DNA of 51,594 nt from a virus. A model generated the notes under the pieces. It had not been told where the DNA came from and ran no database searches. It saw only the letters and a list, made by a program, of their open reading frames with translations. Location: IMG/VR virus record IMGVR_UViG_3300002933_000016, positions 1 through 51,594 of that record; one strand, written 5' to 3'. Below, piece after piece: positions 7,455-15,612 of the stretch (the first letter of the stretch is position 1; each line of letters opens with the position of its first letter). The translations under genes and the position numbers were made by a program.

Positions 7455-9114
7455 GATCACTGATTTTATTTTTCTGCATGAATAGATTAATGAACTCATC
7501 AACCATATTGGTTTCTACATTATCCTCAGCACCGGTGATCTGGTTCACTATATTCCTTTTCTTTTCAATGATGTTGTAGATATATTCATCGATAGTTTCA
7601 TGGCCAAGGAAATAAGTACATTGAACACTATCCTTCTGGCCAATACGGTGACAACGGTCTTCACATTGTTCACAGTCTGCAGGATGCCAAGGCAATTCGA
7701 TGAATACAACACGACTGGAGGCAGTTAATGTGATCCCTACACCACCGGATTTGATATTACAAATGATCACCTGTGTTTTTGGGTCACTTTGGAAATCATC
7801 AACTGATTTTTGTCTTTGATCCATTGAATCATCACCAACAATTGTTACAGCCCCGGGAATGTTCTTTTTCAGTTCCTGGACCATTTCCTTATGCCAAGCG
7901 AATACAACCACTTTTTCGCCTGCTTCCACCACTTCCTGAATATGTTCCAGTACTTCTTCCACCTTTCCGCGGGCTGATATTTTTTTGAGGATGCCGATCA
8001 GTACCATTGTTTCACCACGAAGCGCTTTTGTGATCTCTCCATCAGATTTTTTTAGGTTCTCTTTCAGATAATCCACCAAGTGCTGTTCTGCTTTATGATA
8101 TTCTGCACGATTCTTAATTTCAACACGAACGATATTTCTCATCTTATCAGGAAGATCTTTCAGCACTTCTGTTTTTTCTCTCCGATAAAAGCAATATTTA
8201 TGCATGAGGAAGTTCAGCTCCTTTAAATTGCTTGCCTGATTATATCCTTGGCAATATCTGTCTACGAATCCTTTGTAGCTTCCAAAGACATCCAATTTCC
8301 CAATGATGTAGAGCTGAGGAATAAGATCTATTGGTTTATTAACCACTGGTGTTCCTGTAAGTGCTAATACCCATTCTTTGCCTCTTGTAATTCCCATCAC
8401 AAACTTTGCCTGCTGAGTACGGCCATCTTTACAGCGATGCACTTCATCAATGATCACTGCATCGAATAAATCGATAAGTTCACGAAACTTGATGTGATTC
8501 AAACGAAGCGGTTTGTCTTCAGGCTTGTTGATCGATTCAACAAAATATTTTTTCAGGCTTTCATAATTCACGATAAACACATTGCACATTCCTACTTTGT
8601 AATAAGTATGCCATGTCGTTTTAACCCTGTCATTCATGATCATCACATCTTTGCCGGTCCAGATCTTCCATTCTCTTTTCCAGTTTTCACGAAGTGTGGC
8701 CGGACAGATAACAAGGATGCATTTTACTTTGGCTGCCATGAGTGTTGCAATAGCCTGAACAGTTTTTCCAAGTCCGGGCTGATCACCAACGATCAATCTT
8801 TTTTTATCCAGTGAATAGGCCACTCCTTTTTTCTGATAATGGAACATTTCCTTTTTCAGCGGAATATCAATTGTCAATTCCGGGAGTGGATCTATTTCAC
8901 CAATTTCAATTGCTGTGCTTTTAACCTTTGTTCCTTGGAAAGAACTTGCCCAATTCAATAAAGCTGTTCCTGATGATTGCGGAACAAACCAAAACTTCTC
9001 ATTTCCACGTGAACGAAATCCGGCACCGGGTATTCTTTTTATGGCATCAACTAACCAAGGTTTATACTGGAAAGTGACTTCATACCCGTGATTTGTTTCA
9101 ACGATATCTAACAT
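7435..9114 (-). CDS. SNF2-family DNA helicase/translocase
   Basis: A 559-residue superfamily-2 ATPase. The N-terminal part has a HARP-like KFWFVPQSS segment as in SMARCAL1-type annealing helicases. Motif I is VGDQPGLGKTVQAIA and motif II is IIDEVHRCKDG. Motif III is LALTGTPV and motifs V/VI are SGGVGITLTASSRVVF and DRCHRIGQKD. The catalytic motifs look intact. Such proteins remodel or anneal DNA at forks, and phage copies are usual in replication operons. It is followed by the overlapping winged-helix gene and preceded by a basic coiled-coil protein 5 bases away. Confidence 0.92.
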   Translation of the reverse strand: MLDIVETNHGYEVTFQYKPWLVDAIKRIPGAGFRSRGNEKFWFVPQSSGTALLNWASSFQGTKVKSTAIEIGEIDPLPELTIDIPLKKEMFHYQKKGVAYSLDKKRLIVGDQPGLGKTVQAIATLMAAKVKCILVICPATLRENWKREWKIWTGKDVMIMNDRVKTTWHTYYKVGMCNVFIVNYESLKKYFVESINKPEDKPLRLNHIKFRELIDLFDAVIIDEVHRCKDGRTQQAKFVMGITRGKEWVLALTGTPVVNKPIDLIPQLYIIGKLDVFGSYKGFVDRYCQGYNQASNLKELNFLMHKYCFYRREKTEVLKDLPDKMRNIVRVEIKNRAEYHKAEQHLVDYLKENLKKSDGEITKALRGETMVLIGILKKISARGKVEEVLEHIQEVVEAGEKVVVFAWHKEMVQELKKNIPGAVTIVGDDSMDQRQKSVDDFQSDPKTQVIICNIKSGGVGITLTASSRVVFIELPWHPADCEQCEDRCHRIGQKDSVQCTYFLGHETIDEYIYNIIEKKRNIVNQITGAEDNVETNMVDEFINLFMQKNKISDHDAVIN

Positions 9115-9119
9115 GATAG

Positions 9120-9638
9120 TTATTTTAGTGGCTTAAACTTTTTTACTTCAACATAGTTTTTTGGATTCTGTAAAATCATTTTCCTGTCCCACATTCGCTG
9201 CAGCGCTTTCTTTCTCACCTCTTCAATATCTTCACCAGGTTTTGCATAAACAACAGTTTTATCATCAATACGAATCGCAATCATTTTCGAATAATCAACT
9301 GATTTTGTTTGATACTTTTCTTTTTCTTCCCGGATCTTACGTTGAAATGTTTCATTCGCTTTTGAAACAGAAATACGAACCGGCTTTTCCTGTCTTGATT
9401 TTATATTTTTAAGTTGCAACTGTTGCTGTCTGGCTTTAGCTTTTTCATTTTTCTTTTGTTCCTTGGCCAATACCTTTTCTTTGAATGTGATCACATTATG
9501 TTTGCGTGCAAACAATTCAATGTATTCGGCTACGGGAGCAATTGGTTTGCGGATCAGCTGAGCGATATCTTCAGCTGCCATCTTGGTTACATTCATTTGA
9601 ATGACCAAAATTTCCATAAAAGAAAAATCATTATCCAT
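9120..9638 (-). CDS. Basic coiled-coil hypothetical protein
   Basis: A 172-residue protein. Residues 15-60 look like an HTH-type helical unit (KMAAEDIAQLIRKPIAPVAE). A basic stretch follows (KEQKKNEKAKARQQQLQLKN), then a small C-terminal beta unit (MIAIRIDDKTVVYAKPGEDI). No family is known to me. Its start overlaps the 82-residue gene upstream by 8 bases, and the SNF2 gene follows closely. Confidence 0.65.
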   Translation of the reverse strand: MDNDFSFMEILVIQMNVTKMAAEDIAQLIRKPIAPVAEYIELFARKHNVITFKEKVLAKEQKKNEKAKARQQQLQLKNIKSRQEKPVRISVSKANETFQRKIREEKEKYQTKSVDYSKMIAIRIDDKTVVYAKPGEDIEEVRKKALQRMWDRKMILQNPKNYVEVKKFKPLK

Positions 9639-9879
9639 TGTTTAGTTGCTTGGTTGGTTTGCCATTATGTTTTTGATGCATAAGTGTAACACGGGCCTGA
9701 TCGATTTTTACTTTTTGTGCATTGATGATGATGGTACCTGCAGCAGAAAGTGCCTGTGCTCTTTTTATTTCTTTTTCCATGTCCAGTGTATCATCACTGA
9801 GGCGTTTCATTTGCGCAAACATCATTTCCTGCAACTGTGTGCCGGTGTTGTCGTTTTGATCATTGTTTTTTGTTGCCAT
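9631..9879 (-). CDS. Small helical hypothetical protein
   Basis: An 82-residue protein of helical character (TLDMEKEIKRAQALSAAGTI, then NAQKVKIDQARVTLM). The MEKEIKRAQAL segment resembles small phage proteins of unknown function found beside replication genes. Both ends overlap neighbours (20 and 8 bases), so it is part of a coupled operon. Confidence 0.65.
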   Translation of the reverse strand: MATKNNDQNDNTGTQLQEMMFAQMKRLSDDTLDMEKEIKRAQALSAAGTIIINAQKVKIDQARVTLMHQKHNGKPTKQLNNG

Positions 9880-10669
9880 TTGATAACTGTTTTATTTGTC
9901 GGTTAAGTAATAATTGTTGTCTTTTCATATTCAAAATATCAGGTGACTGCTTTAGTATATTTCTCAAATCAGGATCATTGAAGCTCATGATGGATGCTAC
10001 ATAATTATCTGAAAGAAGACCGTGTGCTTTGTGAGAATTTCTTCTTGATAATTCAGCTTTATCAATACATTCGATATCATCAATACTTTTTATTTCTGTG
10101 ATACCCACTTTGGTTGTAATAACCTTACCTGCAGGAATTGATCTGCCTGCTTGCTGCCATAACCATCTTCCGTATTGAGTAAATCGTCCATTTATTTTTA
10201 TCCATTGAGTTGGCCACTGTGTATTGGTTGCCCATATCACAACAGATCCTTCAGGAGCAGCACCTCTTTTCATCCATGTTCTTTGCAATCCCAAAACATA
10301 AACACCTTTTGCTTTGGCCTTTTGTTTGATATGAAATAGCTCTTCTTTTGTTCTTTTTAAACCCAAGTACTTGCGCTTCTTTTCAATATGCTTTAATGTC
10401 CATCCCTTTTTTTTGGTCCATTTCTTTTGAAATATTTCTGCTAATTCCAGATCGCCGCAGGTATGATACATCTTCTTTAAAAATCTTACCTGGGCAGGTG
10501 TCCAGTATTCCATTTCCATTCTCAGCAATCCCATTGAATACAACTGTACACGCATAGTATGGATATGAACATTGAAATGCCGGGCAAGAGATTTATTATC
10601 CATTGTCGCGAAGTGATCACGAATGAATTTCTGCATTTTATTAGTCCATATAATTTTATCACTTCTCAA
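9860..10669 (-). CDS. Tandem SANT/Myb-like DNA-binding protein with degenerate HNH-like end
   Basis: A 269-residue protein. Residues 8-95 hold two helical repeats (WTNKMQKFIRDHFATMDNKS and YWTPAQVRFLKKMYHTCGDL). These match the neighbour at 10659-11240 segment by segment. Residues 150-215 (GRFTQYGRWLWQQAGRSIPA, then KSIDDIECIDKAELSRRNS) resemble a phage HNH domain of the GxIPxGxVV type. The usual first catalytic His is replaced: YGRWLWQQ stands where HRLVWE-type sequences are expected. It is probably a DNA-binding protein with a dead or divergent nuclease. Confidence 0.68.
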   Translation of the reverse strand: MRSDKIIWTNKMQKFIRDHFATMDNKSLARHFNVHIHTMRVQLYSMGLLRMEMEYWTPAQVRFLKKMYHTCGDLELAEIFQKKWTKKKGWTLKHIEKKRKYLGLKRTKEELFHIKQKAKAKGVYVLGLQRTWMKRGAAPEGSVVIWATNTQWPTQWIKINGRFTQYGRWLWQQAGRSIPAGKVITTKVGITEIKSIDDIECIDKAELSRRNSHKAHGLLSDNYVASIMSFNDPDLRNILKQSPDILNMKRQQLLLNRQIKQLSNGNKKQ

Positions 10670-11240
10670 TTACCAATGCTTTTTTAATGGCTTGATTCAA
10701 TTTGATCACTGCTGTTTTTTCTTCGATCAGTTCCGGATGATTCTCGATGATCTCTTTTTGCAATTCCGGATTTCTCCATGCTATTTGTTGTGCTACCCAT
10801 GTTGGATGAAAATTCAAAGAGCTGCTGTTCTTTTCGATGGTAAATGAAGGACCGCCACGCTTCGTATTTTTAGCAACAATTGCAGCAATCTGTTCTTCGG
10901 TTCTGTGCAATCCCAAATAGTTTCTTTTTTTTCTGATAGCATTGCGTTTCCATCCCTTTTTCTTTGGAAAATATTGTTTGAAATAATTCATGATTTCCAC
11001 ATCACCCATCGTTTGATAATTGTTGATCAAATACACTTTCATTTCTTCACTCCAGTATTCAAGTTCCATTCGTTTCAAACCAAGTTCACGTAACTTATTT
11101 CTGGTAACTGTTAATTTCAATCCGAAATGATCTGCTAATTGTTGATTGGTCATGCTCTTGTAATTATTGATTAAAAAGTCTTTCATATCATCAGTCCAAT
11201 CAATCATATTCCAAACAATATTTCCGTTTTTGTAAGGCAT
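10659..11240 (-). CDS. Tandem SANT/Myb-like DNA-binding protein (paralog)
   Basis: A 193-residue protein with two helical repeats (WTDDMKDFLINNYKSMTNQQ and YWSEEMKVYLINNYQTMGDV) and then KKKGWKRNAIRKKRNYLGLH. The last segment closely matches KKKGWTLKHIEKKRKYLGLK in the following gene. The two adjacent genes are thus duplicates, with the second gaining an HNH-like C-terminus. This copy ends in a short helical tail (NHPELIEEKTAVIKLNQAI). It follows the ParB-like gene by 5 bases. Confidence 0.72.
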   Translation of the reverse strand: MPYKNGNIVWNMIDWTDDMKDFLINNYKSMTNQQLADHFGLKLTVTRNKLRELGLKRMELEYWSEEMKVYLINNYQTMGDVEIMNYFKQYFPKKKGWKRNAIRKKRNYLGLHRTEEQIAAIVAKNTKRGGPSFTIEKNSSSLNFHPTWVAQQIAWRNPELQKEIIENHPELIEEKTAVIKLNQAIKKALVIEK

Positions 11241-11245
11241 TGATG

Positions 11246-12898
11246 CTACTTTTTCTTAGCTGCTTTTTTTACTGCCGGTTTCTTTGCTTTTGGTTCTGCC
11301 TTTACTTTCTTTTGTGCCTGCAGCGCTGCTATTCTTTGTTTGGCACGTTCCTCACGTTTATCGCGTTTCTCTTTCTGCTCAGCTTCAAAAGTTTCAATTG
11401 GAATATCACCATAACTTTCAGCCATCATCCGCATGAACACTGCAGCAACCTGAGTAGGATAATTACCAGAATGCTTTGCCCAGAATGCTTTGCGGATTAA
11501 ATAAGTAATTTGTCGATGATTAAGTTTCAGTAAAGCCTCAGCAAAATCTTTTCTTTTATCTGTAGCATCAGAGGGAAGTCCCAATGCTTTTCTAACAGGA
11601 TCATTATTCCATCCTAAATGTTCAAATATCAGATAAAGCATTGCTCCCCATTCTGCTTTTGGAATAACAGTACCAACACCACTTTCTACAGGTAATATTT
11701 TATTTTGTGTAGGATGTTCACTTACTGCCTGAAGGATCCGGGCATATACTTTTTCTTCATCCAATTCAGCAGCTCTTTTGGTGCGTTGTTTAATGCCTTC
11801 AATTTCTTCATCTATAGCTGCATTAGAATTATTGCCGGCAGCTGATAAATTTGATTTAATAGATGCAGTTTTGCTTTCAACATATACAATATCTTTTTTA
11901 CCCGCATCACTTCCATTCACCCAAATGCAATTTGTTTTAACAGCATTTCCATACTTACTTTTATTGATAGGCTCATTCATATAACTATGAATTTTTACAC
12001 CATGTTCTTTTGCCAAATCAATAATAAATTTTGGAACAGTACCACCGGATGCCAAAAGCATTGTATTTGGTTCTTCTACGATAACTCTACTTATTTCGGT
12101 CAATAAGTAAGCATTCATTTTTATAGTAAAACAGGCAGGATCAAAACATCTGTCATCCTGTTTAATATCATCGAATAATAATTTGTTGCTTCCGGAACGT
12201 TTTAAACAGGTAACACATGATCCTGCTTTTGGATTAAGCGTTAGATCATCCTTTTTAAATGGAACAGATGATAATTCACGAAGAATGCTGTTATTGATAT
12301 AACCTCTGATTGCATTAATGCTTTTATAATCTTTACTCTGCCATTCCTTACATTGTTTTGCAGCTTCTTTTTGATCTGCCGGAGATAATCTGGAAAACAA
12401 AACTGCAACTCCGATCAGGAATTTACCGGACCAAAAATCTTTCTGTAATTCCGGGATCAGATTATTAAGTGATAATCGGTGTGCAACAAAGGTTTCGGGT
12501 TTATTTATTTTGGCAGCAATATCAGCAATGGAATATGGTTTAACTTTATTTTCCATCATTGATTTAAAGGTTACAGCCTCATCCATTGGATGCACATCCG
12601 TACGTTGTAGGTTTTCTGTAAATTGTAATTCAATTACTTCTTCATCAGTCAATACTCTTACAATTACAGCTACAGTTGTCATCTTTGCAATTACTGATGC
12701 TCGTAATCTTCGTTCTCCGCAAACACATTCATATTTCCCTGTTCTGTCTGGTTGTTCACGAACCGTAATTGGCTGAATCAATCCATGCTTTTTGATGCTT
12801 TCAGAAAGTTCTTTTAATTCTTTCTCATCAAAATGTTTTCTGGGATTAGTTGGACTTGGATAAATATCCGCCAACTTAATTTGTACAATGTTGTTCAT
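11246..12898 (-). CDS. ParB/Spo0J-family protein
   Basis: A 550-residue protein. Residues 1-100 form a ParB N-terminal domain (LADIYPSPTNPRKHFDEKEL, ESIKKHGLIQPITVRE, CGERRLRA, TENLQRTDVHPMDEA). An HTH region follows (SIADIAAKINKPETFVAHRL). The middle has a cysteine cluster (CVTCLKRSG...CFDPACF) that may bind zinc, and the end is Lys/Ala-rich (KAEPKAKKPAVKKAAKKK). In phages such proteins can aid plasmid-like partition, act as CTP-dependent clamps or regulate transcription. No ParA partner is present here, which argues against classical partition. Confidence 0.85.
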   Translation of the reverse strand: MNNIVQIKLADIYPSPTNPRKHFDEKELKELSESIKKHGLIQPITVREQPDRTGKYECVCGERRLRASVIAKMTTVAVIVRVLTDEEVIELQFTENLQRTDVHPMDEAVTFKSMMENKVKPYSIADIAAKINKPETFVAHRLSLNNLIPELQKDFWSGKFLIGVAVLFSRLSPADQKEAAKQCKEWQSKDYKSINAIRGYINNSILRELSSVPFKKDDLTLNPKAGSCVTCLKRSGSNKLLFDDIKQDDRCFDPACFTIKMNAYLLTEISRVIVEEPNTMLLASGGTVPKFIIDLAKEHGVKIHSYMNEPINKSKYGNAVKTNCIWVNGSDAGKKDIVYVESKTASIKSNLSAAGNNSNAAIDEEIEGIKQRTKRAAELDEEKVYARILQAVSEHPTQNKILPVESGVGTVIPKAEWGAMLYLIFEHLGWNNDPVRKALGLPSDATDKRKDFAEALLKLNHRQITYLIRKAFWAKHSGNYPTQVAAVFMRMMAESYGDIPIETFEAEQKEKRDKREERAKQRIAALQAQKKVKAEPKAKKPAVKKAAKKK

Positions 12899-12923
12899 AG
12901 TTTTTTTTTAGTTATGAAAAAAG

Positions 12924-13442
12924 TTATTCTGTTTCTTCTGTAGCTGCTTCTTCATTTCCATCACCTTCAAAATTCATTTCAAGCTGTTGTTCCGGAGCTC
13001 TCTTTCCTTCAAATAAGTATTGCTCAACTTCATACACTGCAGCCTGAATATCTCCTCCTAAATCGGTGATGTAGGGATATTCTGTGTCTTCGTATTTTGT
13101 GAATGGAGTATTGAGATTTACTGTTCCATATTTACCATCTTTCGCACCTGAAATTGTCACGCCTTCGTTTTCGTCATTACCACCGATGGAAAAACCACGA
13201 ACAGTAAAATCCGGGAATGAGGACTCAGCAAACTGTCCTTTCTTTGGTGCATTTACTTCATCGCAAAGGATGGCCAGATGGCGATGCAGTTTATCGAATG
13301 CGGCTTTTAAATCTTCATGCACCGGAACAGTACATGAAAACTTTGAATCTTTTTTACTGTGTCCCTGCAGCTCTTCGCTGTATTCACCTTCCAGGAACAA
13401 ACCATCTTTGATTTTCGCTTTTTTAATTTTTACATTACTCAT
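12924..13442 (-). CDS. Acidic-tailed protein, possible SSB-like
   Basis: A 172-residue protein that starts basic (MSNVKIKKAKIKDGLFLEGE) and has a beta-rich core. Its tail is strongly acidic (EGDGNEEAATEETE), similar in design to ssDNA-binding proteins. A segment QLEMNF before the tail resembles a sliding-clamp hexapeptide. It lies inside the recombination operon between NinB-like/RecE/RecT genes and ParB, where many phages carry an SSB. No SSB family signature is certain, so this is a functional guess. Confidence 0.62.
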   Translation of the reverse strand: MSNVKIKKAKIKDGLFLEGEYSEELQGHSKKDSKFSCTVPVHEDLKAAFDKLHRHLAILCDEVNAPKKGQFAESSFPDFTVRGFSIGGNDENEGVTISGAKDGKYGTVNLNTPFTKYEDTEYPYITDLGGDIQAAVYEVEQYLFEGKRAPEQQLEMNFEGDGNEEAATEETE

Positions 13443-13722
13443 AAAATAGTGATTGTTGTTTAATTGGTGCAGGCTTGGCTTTTGGGGGTCGAGCCGCCAC
13501 CTGCACCGGTTTTATAATTATTTTTTCTTCAATTTTTACTGGTTCTTTTATTTCAATTTTTTCTTCAGTCAATTTTTCTACTCTGCAGGAAAATCTTTTT
13601 TGATCATTCGTTTCAACTATTGCAATTCCATCTGTTATACTGATCACTTTCACTTCATCATTTGCTTTGCCATAAAAAACCTTCGGATTGCAATGGCTGA
13701 TGATATCATCCTTTAATCGCAT
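13435..13722 (-). CDS. Small protein with C-terminal clamp-like peptide
   Basis: A 95-residue protein. The first half is a small beta unit (DEVKVISITDGIAIVETNDQ). The rest is a flexible Lys/Pro-rich linker (PVQVAARPPKAKPAPIK) that ends QQSLFYE. QQSLF fits the bacterial beta-clamp-binding pattern (consensus QL[SD]LF). That suggests recruitment to the replisome by a tethered tail. The body is not recognised. It overlaps both neighbours by about 8-10 bases. Confidence 0.66.
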   Translation of the reverse strand: MRLKDDIISHCNPKVFYGKANDEVKVISITDGIAIVETNDQKRFSCRVEKLTEEKIEIKEPVKIEEKIIIKPVQVAARPPKAKPAPIKQQSLFYE

Positions 13723-14171
13723 TGTTCAACAGTTTTACTTTCCCATCCTTCAAACTCTGCCATCTGTTCATAAGGTGAAGGAATATAGATACTCAGATAT
13801 TCACTTGCCCACCTGCAAACCCTTTCTATGAACTCATTAAATTCAGGAATTGATAAAACAGATGAACTGCCTGCAACATCGATCACATCACCAGTTTGTT
13901 TACTCACCATCTGCTTTTTTAAATGAACATGCTTTATTATTTCATGTGCATCATCATTGGTCCTTACTTCATCAAATCCTGATTCATATAAACCTTTTCT
14001 GATCATGGGAACCATCACACCCCAGTAGTAAGAATTTTGAGGAATGGATCTCTTTCTGATATCTTTCACAGTAACCAGGTGCTTTCCATCTTTCAATTGA
14101 TTGAATGCTTCCCGGAACTCTTTCATGTTCACGACTTTCTTGTTACTGATATTGATGATTACTTCTACCAT
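13713..14171 (-). CDS. NinB/Orf-like recombination protein
   Basis: A 152-residue protein with the segment KRSIPQNSYYWGVMVPMIRK, which matches the RxxPQNxxYW core of lambda Orf/NinB proteins. The rest follows the family plan, with DAHEIIKHVHLKK in the middle and FIERVCRWASEYLSIYIPSP near the end. Orf binds ssDNA and helps RecA or Red-type annealing load at gaps. It sits just downstream of the RecT/RecE/methylase-like genes. Confidence 0.82.
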   Translation of the reverse strand: MVEVIINISNKKVVNMKEFREAFNQLKDGKHLVTVKDIRKRSIPQNSYYWGVMVPMIRKGLYESGFDEVRTNDDAHEIIKHVHLKKQMVSKQTGDVIDVAGSSSVLSIPEFNEFIERVCRWASEYLSIYIPSPYEQMAEFEGWESKTVEQCD

Positions 14172-14173
14172 GG

Positions 14174-14935
14174 TTAAAAAAGCAATAGCTGATTCTTTTT
14201 ATTTACTTTCAATTGCTGTTCGATCGGTTGTTCTGTTTTTATTTCCTGCTGCATTGAATTCTTTAAGCGCTCAATAAATTTTGTTTCTCCCGGACCGGTT
14301 GTGATGTAATAAGGCAGATATCCAACTCCGTTAAAAACCTTTTTAATGTGCCAACTTTTCCAATGCTCCATCGATAAAGAATTCATCCAAGCAACCTCAC
14401 CTTCCATTGTGTTTAGAATAAAATTGATCGCTGTCATCTTGCAACAATTCAAATCGATATCACCTGCATAAAAAATCAATCGTCTGTTTATTTTTGCTGC
14501 TGATAAAAGCATTCGGCCACTTCCACACGTTGGATCACAAACCGTTGATTTATCTTCTGCATTTTCTAATCCTTGCATTTTCGCCATCATATCACAAACA
14601 CATTCAGGAGTAAAAAATTGACCTTTGAACTTATTTCCAAAATGCTCCATGAAATAATCTCCAAATGGATCCGCAAAACCTTCTCCGTCATTGTCCGCGA
14701 TATCTGCCATGGCACAAAATGCTTCTGCAAAGAGCTTATACTGTTCTTCTTTTGGATAATGTTTCCTGAGTTCATCAAAATCACTTTCCTTAACTTCTTG
14801 CCACCGAAACATTAATAAAGCATAATCCAAAAAATCTTCAAAGACCGTCCATAACTGCTGCGTGTATGCTAACCGATCAAGAGCCTTTGCGAAGTCATTT
14901 TTTGCTTGAGCTGATGATCTGGTTATTTGCTCCAT
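14174..14935 (-). CDS. N6-adenine methyltransferase-like protein lacking NPPY
   Basis: A 253-residue protein with an HsdM-like helical N-terminus. The SAM-binding motif I is CDPTCGSGRMLL, preceded by GQFFTPECVCDMMAKM, and motif II region is FYAGDIDLNCCKM. The catalytic [ND]PP[YFW] tetrad expected after it is absent, and the corresponding place reads MNSLSMEHW. The C-terminus NQLLLF looks like a beta-clamp peptide. It may bind SAM or DNA without methylating, or use a different chemistry. It overlaps the RecE-type gene start by one base. Confidence 0.78.
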   Translation of the reverse strand: MEQITRSSAQAKNDFAKALDRLAYTQQLWTVFEDFLDYALLMFRWQEVKESDFDELRKHYPKEEQYKLFAEAFCAMADIADNDGEGFADPFGDYFMEHFGNKFKGQFFTPECVCDMMAKMQGLENAEDKSTVCDPTCGSGRMLLSAAKINRRLIFYAGDIDLNCCKMTAINFILNTMEGEVAWMNSLSMEHWKSWHIKKVFNGVGYLPYYITTGPGETKFIERLKNSMQQEIKTEQPIEQQLKVNKKNQLLLF

Positions 14936-15612
14936 TATGCAGTTTGTTTTAAGTCACCGAATAAATACCAATATCTAAAAGCCAATTCCTGGTACTTCTT
15001 TTTCCCATCTGTATAGATGGAATCATTCCTTTTGATGGGAACTTTAAAAATTTTGTAATTGACTTTTGAAATGAAAATCAGAATATCATTATTCCTGTTT
15101 TCCAGATCCATGTACCAGGCCCGGGATCTGTCGTAAGCAAAATATCTGAGTGCCTCTTCTACCTGCTTCTGTGTTGTGCATGCAGTTGATTTTATATCAC
15201 CGCTCAAATCGATATCCGGACGGAATAGATCCCATTTGCATTTTGCAGGTAATGAGAATTCAAAGCCTTCATAATTGATACTGAATGAAGGATTATAGCT
15301 GATGTGTTGAAATTTGCATTGCTTAACAAACTGACTGCAGAATGGATCTTTATAAAAAGCCTTCTTCATTTCCTTCGCACATTCAAATTCTTCTTTGCTA
15401 TAATTATAAGTTTCACCTTCAACAGTCAGTTTGAAGAAATTAACCTTTTCAGGTTCAGTGATCATTGCATCAATCAATGTACCGTTAGCATATGCCTTTT
15501 GTAAGTCAATGTATTGTTGAGCAGGCATCCAATACTTTTCCAGCCATGATAGATCACTGTTGCTCACAGCTGGAAAAGAACGGTAGTTGGTATCGTTGAT
15601 TTGTTGAAACAT
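14935..15612 (-). CDS. RecE-type PD-(D/E)XK exonuclease
   Basis: A 225-residue protein whose core resembles the PDDEXK family of phage exodeoxyribonuclease VIII-like proteins. FSLPAKCKWDLFRPD carries the first acidic residue. SGDIKSTACTT carries the DxK pair, followed by EEALRYFAYDRSRAWYM. These enzymes resect double-strand ends to feed a RecT annealase, encoded two genes upstream. It shares a base with each neighbour (start/stop overlaps). Confidence 0.8.
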   Translation of the reverse strand: MFQQINDTNYRSFPAVSNSDLSWLEKYWMPAQQYIDLQKAYANGTLIDAMITEPEKVNFFKLTVEGETYNYSKEEFECAKEMKKAFYKDPFCSQFVKQCKFQHISYNPSFSINYEGFEFSLPAKCKWDLFRPDIDLSGDIKSTACTTQKQVEEALRYFAYDRSRAWYMDLENRNNDILIFISKVNYKIFKVPIKRNDSIYTDGKKKYQELAFRYWYLFGDLKQTA

